Shown: positions 47,671 to 55,726 of the stretch, one piece after another
Position numbering within the stretch: the first letter of the stretch is position 1
Layout of the letters: the number at the start of each line of letters is the position of its first letter
Origin: Tellurirhabdus bombi
GTDB lineage: Bacteria > Bacteroidota > Bacteroidia > Cytophagales > Spirosomataceae
Direction of reading: 5' to 3'
NCBI RefSeq assembly: GCF_021484805.1
Contig: NZ_CP090557.1
Span: forward strand, 4,600,001 to 4,664,000
DNA length: 64,000 nucleotides
Notes under the pieces: model-generated
What the model saw: only the letters and a program-made list of their open reading frames with translations
The model's database searches: none
What the model was told of the DNA's origin: nothing
Made by a program: the position numbers and the translations under genes

Positions 47671-48993
47671 CTAGGCAGCAATACCCAAGCTTTTATAAGT
47701 ATCGTATTCAAAATGGTATAAACTATATCGGAAACAGTCTCCAGCGTGCCCATAGTTGTATTTTTCGCAATCTTTCTTGTCAAGTGACCCATTGCTCAGG
47801 GCGCGCATCCGTTCAACGTCATCAAGCAAAATTCCGCACAATTCCCGATCGATTATCAGACGCTTTCCGAAGTGGGCAAGCAGTGCGTTCGTGATTTGGC
47901 GGCCCGATGCCGTTGACGGGTTAGACCGTGGAACGCGGCTGTAATCGCAGTAGTCATGCCCGTACTTATCCATGTACATTTTTATCAACTCCCAACCGGA
48001 CTGGTTGCCGGATGTGTAAGCTGAACCGTTGTTGCCCGAACCGTCACCAGTAAAGTAAATCTGATTGTGTCGGTAGTCGAATGCAATCTGTCGGCAAATG
48101 TCTTCCAAGTCACCGCCGCCCTGAATTAAGCGCTGGTACTCTACTCGCTCCCCGTCGAAGTGCTGACTGATTAACGCAGTATTCTTAACGTTAAAGTCAA
48201 AGGTTACGTGAACTGGGTAGTGAGGATTGTACTTCGTTACGCCCTTCATGAATGCCTTGAAGGTCGTAAAGTACGGGTTCTCTGGTCGAATCAGTCCCCA
48301 TTCGCCAAGGGCATAGATGCGGTAATGCTCCTCATCGTGCTCCTTGTACCACTCCATGTCCTCAACGTACTTCTGACCGACGAACGGGTTATCCAGATAC
48401 GTGCTGAATAGACACGTAATCCGCGGATCGTCCGAATCGTGGAACCGGGCTTTGAGCCAGTGACGCTCAGAGATTGGATTATATGTCAAATAGATTTGAG
48501 GCTCACCCCGAATCCGGTCCGACATGATTTTAAATTCATTCTGCGATAGTTCACTGGCTTCTTCGACCCAGACGAGTGTAATGCCCGTGATTGACTTCAT
48601 TTTCTCCGGGTTATCCAAACCCCGGAAGATGATCACTGAACCGTTGCGGAACGTTATCTTACGTGAACTCTTATTGAAGGTATAATCTCGATCCTCGACT
48701 CGACCCCAGAATGGTAGTGCTTTACTAAGGAACAGGTCAACTACTGAATCGTTAAGCGTAGTAGCAAACTTACGAATGACAAGTAGCTTATGCTTTTTCT
48801 GCATCAAGCGTTTCACGAGGTATTGAGCCGTTGAATGAGACTTACCCGAACCGCCGCCGCCCATGTTAGCCACGTAAGGCGTATTGGCCCGCTTATCCAG
48901 ATCGTGATAGTTACGGAGTAAGTTTGCCTTTCGCTTCGAAATGTCAATAATCGGGCGAACAGCCTCCCGATTCAACGGCACTACCTTTGCCAT
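47671..48993 (-). CDS. terL: Terminase large subunit
   Basis: 440 residues from the ATG at 48993. Packaging ATPase: Walker A GGGGSGKS (about 45-52), Walker B LVWVEEAS (about 140-147). The C-terminal nuclease has the acidic residues in VTFDFNVKN, TGDGSGNN and HAGDCFRY. This matches the PBSX/Terminase_3 family. It cuts concatemers and drives DNA into the prohead through the portal, which here is encoded about 21 kb away. Confidence 0.93.
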   Translation of the reverse strand: MAKVVPLNREAVRPIIDISKRKANLLRNYHDLDKRANTPYVANMGGGGSGKSHSTAQYLVKRLMQKKHKLLVIRKFATTLNDSVVDLFLSKALPFWGRVEDRDYTFNKSSRKITFRNGSVIIFRGLDNPEKMKSITGITLVWVEEASELSQNEFKIMSDRIRGEPQIYLTYNPISERHWLKARFHDSDDPRITCLFSTYLDNPFVGQKYVEDMEWYKEHDEEHYRIYALGEWGLIRPENPYFTTFKAFMKGVTKYNPHYPVHVTFDFNVKNTALISQHFDGERVEYQRLIQGGGDLEDICRQIAFDYRHNQIYFTGDGSGNNGSAYTSGNQSGWELIKMYMDKYGHDYCDYSRVPRSNPSTASGRQITNALLAHFGKRLIIDRELCGILLDDVERMRALSNGSLDKKDCEKYNYGHAGDCFRYSLYHFEYDTYKSLGIAA

Positions 48994-49122
48994 GTACAAA
49001 AAAGATGTAAGTTTGCATCACCTTTTTAGGTGAACTGCTTTTGTCAAAAACCGCGTTTAAAGCACAACAGAACCACTTTTTGAGAATCCCCAGAAACGGA
49101 TGTACAAAAAAGATGCAAGTTT
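48992..49122 (-). repeat. Direct repeats in the terS-terL gap, possible packaging site
   Basis: ATGTACAAAAAAGATG with seven more matching bases (22 of 23) occurs at 48992-49014 and 49100-49122, 108 bp apart. A small hairpin TCACC/GGTGA lies between. The first copy includes the terL start codon. Small terminase binding sites often lie beside terS. Confidence 0.4.
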
Positions 49123-49130
49123 TACACCGG

Positions 49131-49571
49131 CTATTCTGTGAGTTCTTCTTCCTCATCACCGACAATATCCCAGCCTGGAATAGTATCTTTATCCTTATCC
49201 TCGGTTTGCCCCAGATAGTGTTTCCCCAGGTGAATTAGCATGGTGACAGAAGGCTCATGTTCGACGGTCTTGGTTCGCATCTCTGTAACCTTACGCTCTC
49301 TGGTCTTGGGGTCAATCAATGCCTTTTCGTCCGTCAATGTGGTGTTGTACCCGTACGCCACTTTGAATTGCATAGCCTTCAAGCTGAATAAAGTTTGGGC
49401 CTTCATGCTCTGGGCGTACTTCTGAAAGTCCATTTTCTTTTCCCGCTTGACAGCTCGGTATAGAGTTTCTTCGTGTATTCCCAAGGCGCAGGCAATAGCG
49501 GTACCGGTCTCCATGACACGAAGCATGGAATCCACTTTAGCCCAATCTATTTCCGCCTGTTTGCGTCCCAT
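49131..49571 (-). CDS. terS: Terminase small subunit
   Basis: 146 residues. An HTH-like N-terminus (TAIACALGIHEETLYRAVKR, about 23-42), a helical middle (MKAQTLFSLKAMQFKVAYGY) and an acidic C-terminus fit a small terminase. It binds the packaging site and recruits TerL, encoded next. Confidence 0.75.
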   Translation of the reverse strand: MGRKQAEIDWAKVDSMLRVMETGTAIACALGIHEETLYRAVKREKKMDFQKYAQSMKAQTLFSLKAMQFKVAYGYNTTLTDEKALIDPKTRERKVTEMRTKTVEHEPSVTMLIHLGKHYLGQTEDKDKDTIPGWDIVGDEEEELTE

Positions 49572-49581
49572 TTCTCAGCTA

Positions 49582-50109
49582 TTATTTAGGTGGCACGTAC
49601 TTCCAGCTAGTTGTTAATCGGTTGCAGGAAGAGACTTGTAACTTGGATTTCTTGCCCGGCTTTGAATGGCGCCCTTTGAAGGTGCATACCCAGCGCGGGT
49701 CATTGTGCATTTGCCGAATCAATGCCGGGTGCGTTGTAGTTGTGAGTAGCTGCTTGCCTTGACTCGTTACCCGAGCCGCAATCATATTCCGCAGCGTGAT
49801 ACCCAAGCCGATTCCTTGAAAGGCCGGCAGCACTACCGTTCGGTGAATCCTTAGCGCGTTCTTAACTATCGCATGGGGAAAGTTCAGCACGGCGGTAAAC
49901 CCAGCCAGTTGCCCGTTCACGGTTACGACAAACACCTGGGCCGCCACGTTGAAAGAATCGCTTAGGTAGTGATACTTAGCAAATGCCTTCCATAGTTCGC
50001 GTTTTCGGTCGGGTCGCACGACTTCGTAGAAATCGACGACAAACCGGACTTTTTTCGGTCCGTCACCTCCGGGACTCTGAATGTCATTGTGTTGGTATCG
50101 AATACCCAA
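49582..50109 (-). CDS. GNAT acetyltransferase domain, probably fused by -1 frameshift
   Basis: 175 codons from a TTG. The GNAT acetyl-CoA motif is HRTVVLPAFQGIGLGITLRN. Upstream of codon 20 the frame overlaps the ABC ATPase gene, and no good start exists. The slip heptamer at 50049-50055 would join it in frame to the ATPase, giving a 361-residue fusion. The acetylated target is unknown. Confidence 0.65.
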   Translation of the reverse strand: MGIRYQHNDIQSPGGDGPKKVRFVVDFYEVVRPDRKRELWKAFAKYHYLSDSFNVAAQVFVVTVNGQLAGFTAVLNFPHAIVKNALRIHRTVVLPAFQGIGLGITLRNMIAARVTSQGKQLLTTTTHPALIRQMHNDPRWVCTFKGRHSKPGKKSKLQVSSCNRLTTSWKYVPPK

Positions 50110-50666
50110 TCCGGTTGCAGGTAGTCCTCAACATCGTAGTGGCAAGTGACAGCAATAAACTGCTTGTCGGTGCGCCGGATTGCTTTCTGTACAGCATGAC
50201 TCCCAACCTGGGCAACTACCCGATCCACTACGCTGGTGAACTCATCGAATACAATCAGCTTATCAGAAAGCAGCAGTGACCGGGCAAGGTCTACCCGCAT
50301 CTTTTCCCCGTTGCTGAGTACAGAATACGGCTTCAGCCACGACGGTGGCGACGAAAACCCCACGGCGGAAAACATCGTTGTAATATCCTGCACCGAACAA
50401 TTGGCCGGCATGTCGTCCAGAATGCAACCCGCTTTGTATTCAAATGCAGTCACGTAAGAGTCCGGGAACAAGTGCTTTGCTATCGTAGTCTTGCCGGTAC
50501 CAGACGCTCCAACGATCAAACCAACTTGCCAACCCGCAGGCGGCTCTATCTGCCCAGTGAAACGCTCTTCAATCTTGGAGGCTTGCAGATCAAACGTACC
50601 CATGACCGACGCAACGCGAAACGACTGGCCAGGGTCGGAGACTTTTACAATGTCAAAACTCGGCAT
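49962..50666 (-). CDS. ABC-type ATPase domain protein
   Basis: 234 residues in frame 0. Walker A GASGTGKTT (about 53-61), ABC signature LSNGEKMRVDLARSLL and Walker B KLIVFDEFTSVVD. No membrane segments, so not a transporter but a soluble SMC/ABC-like ATPase. After residue 206 the frame-0 tail (28 residues) looks uncoded. Lies between a ParB-like gene and terS; such trios occur in other phages by memory. Confidence 0.75.
   Translation of the reverse strand: MPSFDIVKVSDPGQSFRVASVMGTFDLQASKIEERFTGQIEPPAGWQVGLIVGASGTGKTTIAKHLFPDSYVTAFEYKAGCILDDMPANCSVQDITTMFSAVGFSSPPSWLKPYSVLSNGEKMRVDLARSLLLSDKLIVFDEFTSVVDRVVAQVGSHAVQKAIRRTDKQFIAVTCHYDVEDYLQPDWVFDTNTMTFRVPEVTDRKKSGLSSISTKSCDPTENANYGRHLLSITT
50049..50070 (-). 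other. Candidate programmed -1 ribosomal frameshift site
   Basis: Minus strand: GGAGGT (50065-50070), nine bases, then A AAA AAG (50049-50055) in the frame of the ATPase. This is the classic slippery heptamer with a Shine-Dalgarno-like stimulator at dnaX-like spacing. Slipping back one base enters the GNAT frame at once. Confidence 0.65.
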
Positions 50667-51235
50667 GTGAATCCCCTTTCAATCATTTCGTTATACATTT
50701 CTTGCTGGGTTGCCTCGTCTTTGGCCGTGATTTCTAGGACAAACTTGGTTTCGTAGTCAGCAGCACCGCCGCCCGAGTCGTCACCACCGCCGCTCGGGGC
50801 ATTCTTGATTTCTTTGTCCAGAAAATCAGTGAACGTGGTCAAATCCTTGATAAAGCTTGTATCTGGGATTTCAGCCACGAACTCATCAAAGCCCTCCTTT
50901 GTGGTTTCCCCATACTGCGATGAAATCAGCAGGATTTTCTTCTTAGCGTCGGCTTTGTCGGTCGCGTGAACTTCTATATAAGGCAGCTCCACGCCGTCGG
51001 GAAACTCAGTTCTGATTACCCGGCAGCGTTGATTTCCGTCCAACGTGTACGGCACTCCTGATTCCGGTTCGAACCATACAAACAGAGGAATAATAAAGCC
51101 CTCCTTTTCAATCGACTTTTTAAGGAGCTTATAATTCTTCTCCGTCAAGTCTTTTAGGTTGCCTTGTAGATCATACAAATCCGCCGTATTGATGAAAGGT
51201 AGATCATGTAATGCGGTTGATACTTCTAATTTCAT
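50645..51235 (-). CDS. ParB/Srx-fold protein
   Basis: 196 residues. N-terminal ParB-like nuclease/CTPase-fold domain (NYKLLKKSIEKEGFIIPLFV, then TLDGNQRCRVIRTEF) with the DGNQR box. A Gly-rich linker and a small C-terminal domain follow. First gene of the packaging operon; its role is unknown. It overlaps the ATPase gene by 22 bases. Confidence 0.7.
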   Translation of the reverse strand: MKLEVSTALHDLPFINTADLYDLQGNLKDLTEKNYKLLKKSIEKEGFIIPLFVWFEPESGVPYTLDGNQRCRVIRTEFPDGVELPYIEVHATDKADAKKKILLISSQYGETTKEGFDEFVAEIPDTSFIKDLTTFTDFLDKEIKNAPSGGGDDSGGGAADYETKFVLEITAKDEATQQEMYNEMIERGFTCRVLTL

Positions 51236-51261
51236 ACGCCTTGGGTTTGTCGAAAATTTCA

Positions 51262-51279
51262 GACAATAATAATATTAAC
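51262..51279 (-). promoter_or_regulatory. Degenerate operator upstream of the packaging operon
   Basis: Minus strand GTTAATATTATTATTGTC, three mismatches from consensus; TATTATTG within it is one base from a -7 box. Confidence 0.45.
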
Positions 51280-51395
51280 AATCGAAAAAGCCCAAGAACC
51301 TAATTAAATAGCTTAAAACCCGCTATTCTGCGGATTTCTGGCAACTTTACCAGCAGAATTAAATCTTCATCGAAAAATAAATATTAACACTACCC

Positions 51396-51425
51396 TTGAC
51401 ATTATTAATATTGATATTAACTTTG
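51396..51425 (+). promoter_or_regulatory. Promoter with operator for the AAA+ gene
   Basis: TTG at 51396-51398, 19 bases, then TAACTTTG at 51418-51425. The palindrome ATTAATATTGATATTAAC (51404-51421, two mismatches) overlaps it. The GTG at 51425 is inside the -7 box and cannot be the start codon. Confidence 0.7.
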
Positions 51426-51451
51426 TGATAACAAAACAGAACAATAACACA

Positions 51452-51472
51452 ACTCAAAACAATCTAACTAAC
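51452..51472 (+). promoter_or_regulatory. Shared early-gene leader motif
   Basis: ACTCAAAACAATCTAACTA followed by AC and the ATG at 51473. Confidence 0.6.
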
Positions 51473-52960
51473 ATGACAGCTCAAACTACCTCCGCAATCG
51501 CTAACGCTTCAAACGTTGTTATTCTGAATCCTAAAAACTACAGCACGAAAGAGGAGTACGCTGTAGCGATGGGCTACTCGAAAGAAACTGGTTGGGTAGA
51601 AATCTGTAACGCTTTGAATCTAACGTTAGACCCAAAAGGCGGACGTCGTACTTTGTACAATGCATTCAAAGCTCTGAATAAAGATGCAGCCCCAGCACCT
51701 AAGTCAGTAGCAGTAAAAGTTCCAGTTGTTGACGTTCCTCAGCCAAAACAGAAAGTAAAACCAGTTGAAGCTCCTGCACCGACGGTAACCGAAGAAGTAA
51801 AACCAGTTGAAGCCGCACCGGTTGCAACAGAGGAAGTAAAACCAGCCGAACAACCAGCTATTGAAGAGAAGCCAGCTGAAGCCGCGCCAGTTGTTGTTGA
51901 AGTTGAAACAGCAGTAGTAGAGCCTAAGAATGAAGTTGCCCCAAGCGTTCAGGAAGCGGCAATGATGTTGAGCAAAGCCCTTGCAGCAATGAATGCCAAT
52001 GTTGATCCTGACCAAATTTCAAAACTGGTAAAGGAAGAGTTCGGCAAGTTGAATGATCAACTGATAAAAAAATCAGAAGATACAGAGAAAGCCCTTCTTG
52101 TAGCGGTTGAGAAATTGGTTAACGGGCGAATGGATCAATTAGGTGTAACCCGAATTGAGGTAACATTAAATAATGCAGAACCGAAAGCCGTAACCGGTCA
52201 GGTTCATAAAGAATTTGAGAACATCCTACGCCACGCGGCAATTCGTGACAACGTGCTACTGGTTGGCCCAGCTGGTTCAGGCAAAACAACTGTCTGCGAA
52301 CAAGTTGCCGAAGCATTAAGCTTAGATTTCTATTGCAAATCCGTCTGCGCCCAGACTAGCAAAGCCGAACTATTAGGCTACTGCGATGCAAACGGAAATT
52401 ATGTAACAACTGAGTTCCGCAAAGCTTACGAAAACGGAGGCGTGTTTGTCCTGGACGAAGTAGATGCCGGCAACCCAAATGTAATCGCGGTTTTGAACTC
52501 GGCCCTTTCTAATTCAGTATGTGCCTTTGCAGATCAAATGGTACGCAAGCATGCCGATTTTATTCTAATCGCTTGTGCCAATACATTTGGAACCGGCCCA
52601 GATCGTCAATACGTCGGACGGAATCAACTGGATGCCGCAACCCTCGACCGCTTTAGTGTGATTGAATTTGGCTATGATGAAACGTTGGAGCGCAATCTGG
52701 CACCTAACAAATGGTTCTGCAACTTTACCCAGAAATTGCGCAAAGACCTAGCCAACGAACGTGTAGTTATCAGTCCTCGCGCTACGATCTTAGGCGGCAA
52801 ATTGATCGAAGCCGGATTTACTCCTGAATACGCACTAAAAACCCGAATCCTTAAAGGAATGCCTACACAAATGGCAGAACGAGTAGTAAAGGTTTTCGGA
52901 CAATTCTATAACGAACGATCCGCTAAAGGATTAGAAATACCGAATCAGGCAGCAGCCTAA
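51473..52960 (+). CDS. AAA+ ATPase, CobS/MoxR-like
   Basis: 495 residues from the ATG at 51473. N-terminal small domain (about 15-65), a repetitive Pro/Ala/Val/Glu linker (EEVKPVEAAPVATEEVKPAE, about 95-150) and a C-terminal AAA_5-type ATPase. Walker A is VGPAGSGKTT, Walker B is VFVLDEVDAG, and ACANTFG follows. CobS-like ATPases are frequent in large phages, often paired with a partner such as the following gene. Role unknown, likely a remodelling chaperone. Confidence 0.8.
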   Translation: MTAQTTSAIANASNVVILNPKNYSTKEEYAVAMGYSKETGWVEICNALNLTLDPKGGRRTLYNAFKALNKDAAPAPKSVAVKVPVVDVPQPKQKVKPVEAPAPTVTEEVKPVEAAPVATEEVKPAEQPAIEEKPAEAAPVVVEVETAVVEPKNEVAPSVQEAAMMLSKALAAMNANVDPDQISKLVKEEFGKLNDQLIKKSEDTEKALLVAVEKLVNGRMDQLGVTRIEVTLNNAEPKAVTGQVHKEFENILRHAAIRDNVLLVGPAGSGKTTVCEQVAEALSLDFYCKSVCAQTSKAELLGYCDANGNYVTTEFRKAYENGGVFVLDEVDAGNPNVIAVLNSALSNSVCAFADQMVRKHADFILIACANTFGTGPDRQYVGRNQLDAATLDRFSVIEFGYDETLERNLAPNKWFCNFTQKLRKDLANERVVISPRATILGGKLIEAGFTPEYALKTRILKGMPTQMAERVVKVFGQFYNERSAKGLEIPNQAAA

Positions 52961-52968
52961 TACAGACA

Positions 52969-52996
52969 GGCCGGTAGATAACTGCCGGCCTTTTTT
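52969..52996 (+). terminator. Rho-independent terminator
   Basis: GGCCGGTAG and CTGCCGGCC, one G-T pair, loop ATAA, followed by six T. Confidence 0.85.
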
Positions 52997-53027
52997 ATCG
53001 GGATTTTTGTTGTTATTTATTTTCATT

Positions 53028-53049
53028 GTTAATATTAATATTAACTTTG
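53028..53049 (+). promoter_or_regulatory. Promoter with perfect operator palindrome
   Basis: GTTAATATTAATATTAAC (53028-53045) overlaps TAACTTTG (53042-53049). A TTG at the proper -33 distance is not seen. The ACTCAAAACAA leader follows at 53057. Confidence 0.7.
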
Positions 53050-53076
53050 TGTATATACTCAAAACAACTTACTGCC

Positions 53077-53922
53077 ATGAAGAAATCAAAAATCACCATT
53101 GAACTGCTAAGAGAGCTTACCAAATTAGAGGTTACCGAGATTGGTTCATTTAACAGTCCATTAGAATTTATTGAAGCAACAGAGAAGCTGGAGCAAAAGG
53201 ATGGTGACCCTCTACACATCAAGCTTTATTGCGAAAAATTTAAGGAGCTGGTAACAGACGGCGACCACGATACGCTTGAAGCTTTCTTAAAATACCGCCA
53301 ATCTCTCCCTGTTCAATCAAAGAATGTTGAATTAAACTATCAGTATGATTATGCTGGCGATCACGTTGATGTAGGCCGATTCCTTATGGGAGACCCAGAG
53401 AATATGATTGAATATTCACATAATAGCCAAGTACGTTTTTGTGATGTTCGCATACGCCTTAGCCGCCCTAAGGTTGTTAGCATGGTACATATTTTTGCTT
53501 ATTACTCAATGATCCTAGATATTCTGGATCAGCTCGAAAGTCAAAATATTAGATGCCGTATTCTTGCACGGGTAGACTTAATTACTCCTCACAAAAAAGG
53601 CAAACGGTTTGGCGTTGACATTCTCTTTAAAGACTATCAGGAGCCACTTAACCTAGGAGTTTTTGCCGCTGTGTTCCTAAATCAATATTTCTACGTTATG
53701 ATAGCCTTTCAGGGCTTCTTACCTTCTTATACGAAGCTTTCAGGTAGTAACTTCTTTGGTGTTGATGGCTATACAGAGATAGCGAACGAACAAAACACCT
53801 GGGATAATAAGCTTTTATTTCCTTCGGTACGCCACTATGAAAGTCGGAGGTTTGACATACGCCTCTTCAAAACCGAAACGTTCCTCCCCGAAATCGGCTT
53901 ACCTGAGCTTCTCCAGAATTAA
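53077..53922 (+). CDS. Partner of CobS-like ATPase, DUF7192-like
   Basis: 281 residues from the ATG at 53077; codons further upstream lie in the promoter. The motif DYAGDHVDVGRFLMGDPENM (about 94-113) resembles a phage family encoded next to CobS/MoxR-like ATPases (DUF7192, from memory). Mixed alpha/beta. Probably a substrate or adaptor of the ATPase. Confidence 0.5.
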   Translation: MKKSKITIELLRELTKLEVTEIGSFNSPLEFIEATEKLEQKDGDPLHIKLYCEKFKELVTDGDHDTLEAFLKYRQSLPVQSKNVELNYQYDYAGDHVDVGRFLMGDPENMIEYSHNSQVRFCDVRIRLSRPKVVSMVHIFAYYSMILDILDQLESQNIRCRILARVDLITPHKKGKRFGVDILFKDYQEPLNLGVFAAVFLNQYFYVMIAFQGFLPSYTKLSGSNFFGVDGYTEIANEQNTWDNKLLFPSVRHYESRRFDIRLFKTETFLPEIGLPELLQN

Positions 53923-53932
53923 TTCCAGTACT

Positions 53933-53954
53933 GCCCCGGTATCGGTGCCGGGGC
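53933..53954 (+). terminator. Hairpin after the DUF7192-like gene
   Basis: GCCCCGG and CCGGGGC, 7-bp stem with 8-base loop, followed by TTCCTC. It may act as a partial terminator or as a leader structure for the gene at 53984. Confidence 0.55.
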
Positions 53955-53983
53955 TTCCTCAACTCAAAACAATTTAACTACCC

Positions 53984-54253
53984 ATGGAACAATCTCAAAC
54001 TCCAAAAGTGAACACATGCCCTGAATTTCCCTTTTTCAACGCAAGCTATCCCGATGCAACCTGCATAAACGGATTCCTCTGGGATTTGGATAGCTACGAA
54101 GACGGCGGCCTGACGCAAGGCGGCGAAGACCCCTGCCCCTTCTGTAATACAGAGGAACACATAAAACATATGCTGGACCCCAAAGAGGGCTATACTAGAA
54201 AATATATCCTTAGCTCGATTGAAAAGCTAAAAGAGATTTATGGAGGAAAGTGA
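53984..54253 (+). CDS. Small phage protein with Cys motif
   Basis: 89 residues with an acidic start and CPFCNTEEHIKHM (about 48-60), a possible single zinc knuckle with His. The shared leader (53962-53980) precedes it. Function unknown. Confidence 0.55.
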   Translation: MEQSQTPKVNTCPEFPFFNASYPDATCINGFLWDLDSYEDGGLTQGGEDPCPFCNTEEHIKHMLDPKEGYTRKYILSSIEKLKEIYGGK

Positions 54254-54333
54254 TTTGTAAAATTACAAATATAAAAACGCCCTTTCTGGCTCAGAATCGG
54301 CATTTTCTAAATCTCATTTGTAAATCTACAAAT
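54253..54333 (+). promoter_or_regulatory. Pair of 18-bp palindromes upstream of the methyltransferase
   Basis: ATTTGTAAAATTACAAAT (54253-54270) and ATTTGTAAATCTACAAAT (54316-54333), 63 bp apart. Both have perfect 7- or 8-bp arms, unlike the TTAATATT class. They bracket the promoter region and suggest control by a second regulator. Confidence 0.55.
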
Positions 54334-54343
54334 CGTTTCCGAC

Positions 54344-55102
54344 ATGCTTGAAATGGCTAAAATCATTCGCGGATTAGCACCCAAATACGGGGTATACAAT
54401 ATATTTTCTGACTTCTGCGAACTAGGTGCCTGCGCTTACTCCAACGCTGTTGACCGGCACAACTACCAGCAACGGGAGGAGCGCTACCTCAACACAATTA
54501 AGAAGTATGATAGCCTCGAAGAACGAAAGCAGTTTCCGACGCTTTTGGGTATGCTTACAGAGGAATTAGAACGGGCGCCGCGCGATGTAATGGGGGAACT
54601 CTTTCACGAACTGGAAATCCACAACGAACATGCTGGCCAGTTCTTTACTCCCTACGATTTATGCCGGATGATTTCGGAAATGGCTTTTAATCCGGACGAA
54701 GTTATCCGCAAAATTGACGGCCAAGGCTTTATCACTTTACAGGAGCCCGCCGTCGGAGCTGGAGCAATGGTGATAGCCTTTGCCAATGTAATGCTGAGAA
54801 AAGGTATCAATTATCAGCAATGCCTGCATGTGTCCGCTATCGACATAGACAGGCGCTGCGTACACATGGCTTACCTGCAATTTACCTTACTGAACATTCC
54901 AGCGGTTGTTTATCTGGGCAATACCCTCACGATGGAAATTCACGAAGCCTGGTACACACCAGCTCACATTTTAGGCGGCTGGCACTACCGACTACGAGAA
55001 AACAGAACTCCAGCAGTTGCAGATCCACAACCTTTGGAACAACTGTCAGAAGTGAGCCAACGAATTGCCCTCCACCTAAGTAAACAAATGGATTTTTATT
55101 AA
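54344..55102 (+). CDS. Degenerate N6-methyltransferase-like protein
   Basis: 252 residues. HAGQFFTPYDLCRMISEM and motif I EPAVGAGAM (about 130-138) are as in HsdM-type adenine methylases, and AIDIDRRCVHMAYLQ follows. The NPPY/F catalytic motif is absent where expected (GNTLTMEIHEAWY). It may bind SAM or DNA without methylating, or be inactive. Confidence 0.7.
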   Translation: MLEMAKIIRGLAPKYGVYNIFSDFCELGACAYSNAVDRHNYQQREERYLNTIKKYDSLEERKQFPTLLGMLTEELERAPRDVMGELFHELEIHNEHAGQFFTPYDLCRMISEMAFNPDEVIRKIDGQGFITLQEPAVGAGAMVIAFANVMLRKGINYQQCLHVSAIDIDRRCVHMAYLQFTLLNIPAVVYLGNTLTMEIHEAWYTPAHILGGWHYRLRENRTPAVADPQPLEQLSEVSQRIALHLSKQMDFY

Positions 55103-55109
55103 ATCAATT

Positions 55110-55127
55110 GTTAATAATAGTATTAAT
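55110..55127 (+). promoter_or_regulatory. Degenerate operator
   Basis: GTTAATAATAGTATTAAT, three mismatches from consensus, 24 bases before the gene at 55151. No -7 box visible. Confidence 0.4.
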
Positions 55128-55150
55128 AATCATTAAATAATCGTCACAAG

Positions 55151-55381
55151 ATGGAAGAGAATAACCCCTACACGCATACGATAACAATTCCGTCTGGTAC
55201 CTATGCCTGCGAAATCAATACGGATTGCGACAAGATTTATACAGACGAAAAGATCATGGATTGCTCTGAGCCTGTTGATAGCGTTCCAGGGGAATACCCC
55301 ACAATTCGAGTTCTTTTTTACTCTACAACGTTCACCAACCTATTTGCAAAAGGCGATAGTTTTTGCCTTAATAAATTGTAA
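55151..55381 (+). CDS. Small phage protein of unknown function
   Basis: 76 residues, beta-rich, with three Cys (ACEINTDCDK, MDCSEP). Nothing recognised. Confidence 0.5.
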   Translation: MEENNPYTHTITIPSGTYACEINTDCDKIYTDEKIMDCSEPVDSVPGEYPTIRVLFYSTTFTNLFAKGDSFCLNKL

Positions 55382-55414
55382 GACTGATAAATCAAACCTC
55401 CAAATTTTGACAAA

Positions 55415-55696
55415 ATGAATAATCCACCTCTTTTTCTGATTGGCGAGATACTTCGCGCAAACTTCAACGACGCTATAGGAAAGTACCTTCTAATGTTTCG
55501 GGACGATGAGTCATGTGCAGCCCTTGAAGAGCATTGGGGGCTTATATACTGGCATTCCGAACATGAACTATACATCTACGATCCAGATGGTCTTGAGGAC
55601 TCTATTACTGTGGAGATGCTTAAGGATGCAGTTTTTTTCCTCGAAACGCTGAATAAGCAACTAAAGGAAGAGATGAATAACAACCCAGTAAATTAA
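55415..55696 (+). CDS. Small phage protein of unknown function
   Basis: 93 residues, acidic alpha/beta (GLIYWHSEHELYIYDPDG). Nothing recognised. Same orientation and likely the same transcript as its neighbours. Confidence 0.5.
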   Translation: MNNPPLFLIGEILRANFNDAIGKYLLMFRDDESCAALEEHWGLIYWHSEHELYIYDPDGLEDSITVEMLKDAVFFLETLNKQLKEEMNNNPVN

Positions 55697-55726
55697 TCCT
55701 CCGTTTGATTGACAAATAATCACTCT

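Noticed and set aside
51425-51472. GTG start for the AAA+ ATPase
   Set aside because: The GTG overlaps the -7 promoter box, so it would not be in the transcript; the leader motif points to the ATG at 51473.
53026-53076. TTG start for the DUF7192-like gene
   Set aside because: The upstream codons are the operator palindrome and -7 box; the leader motif precedes the ATG at 53077.
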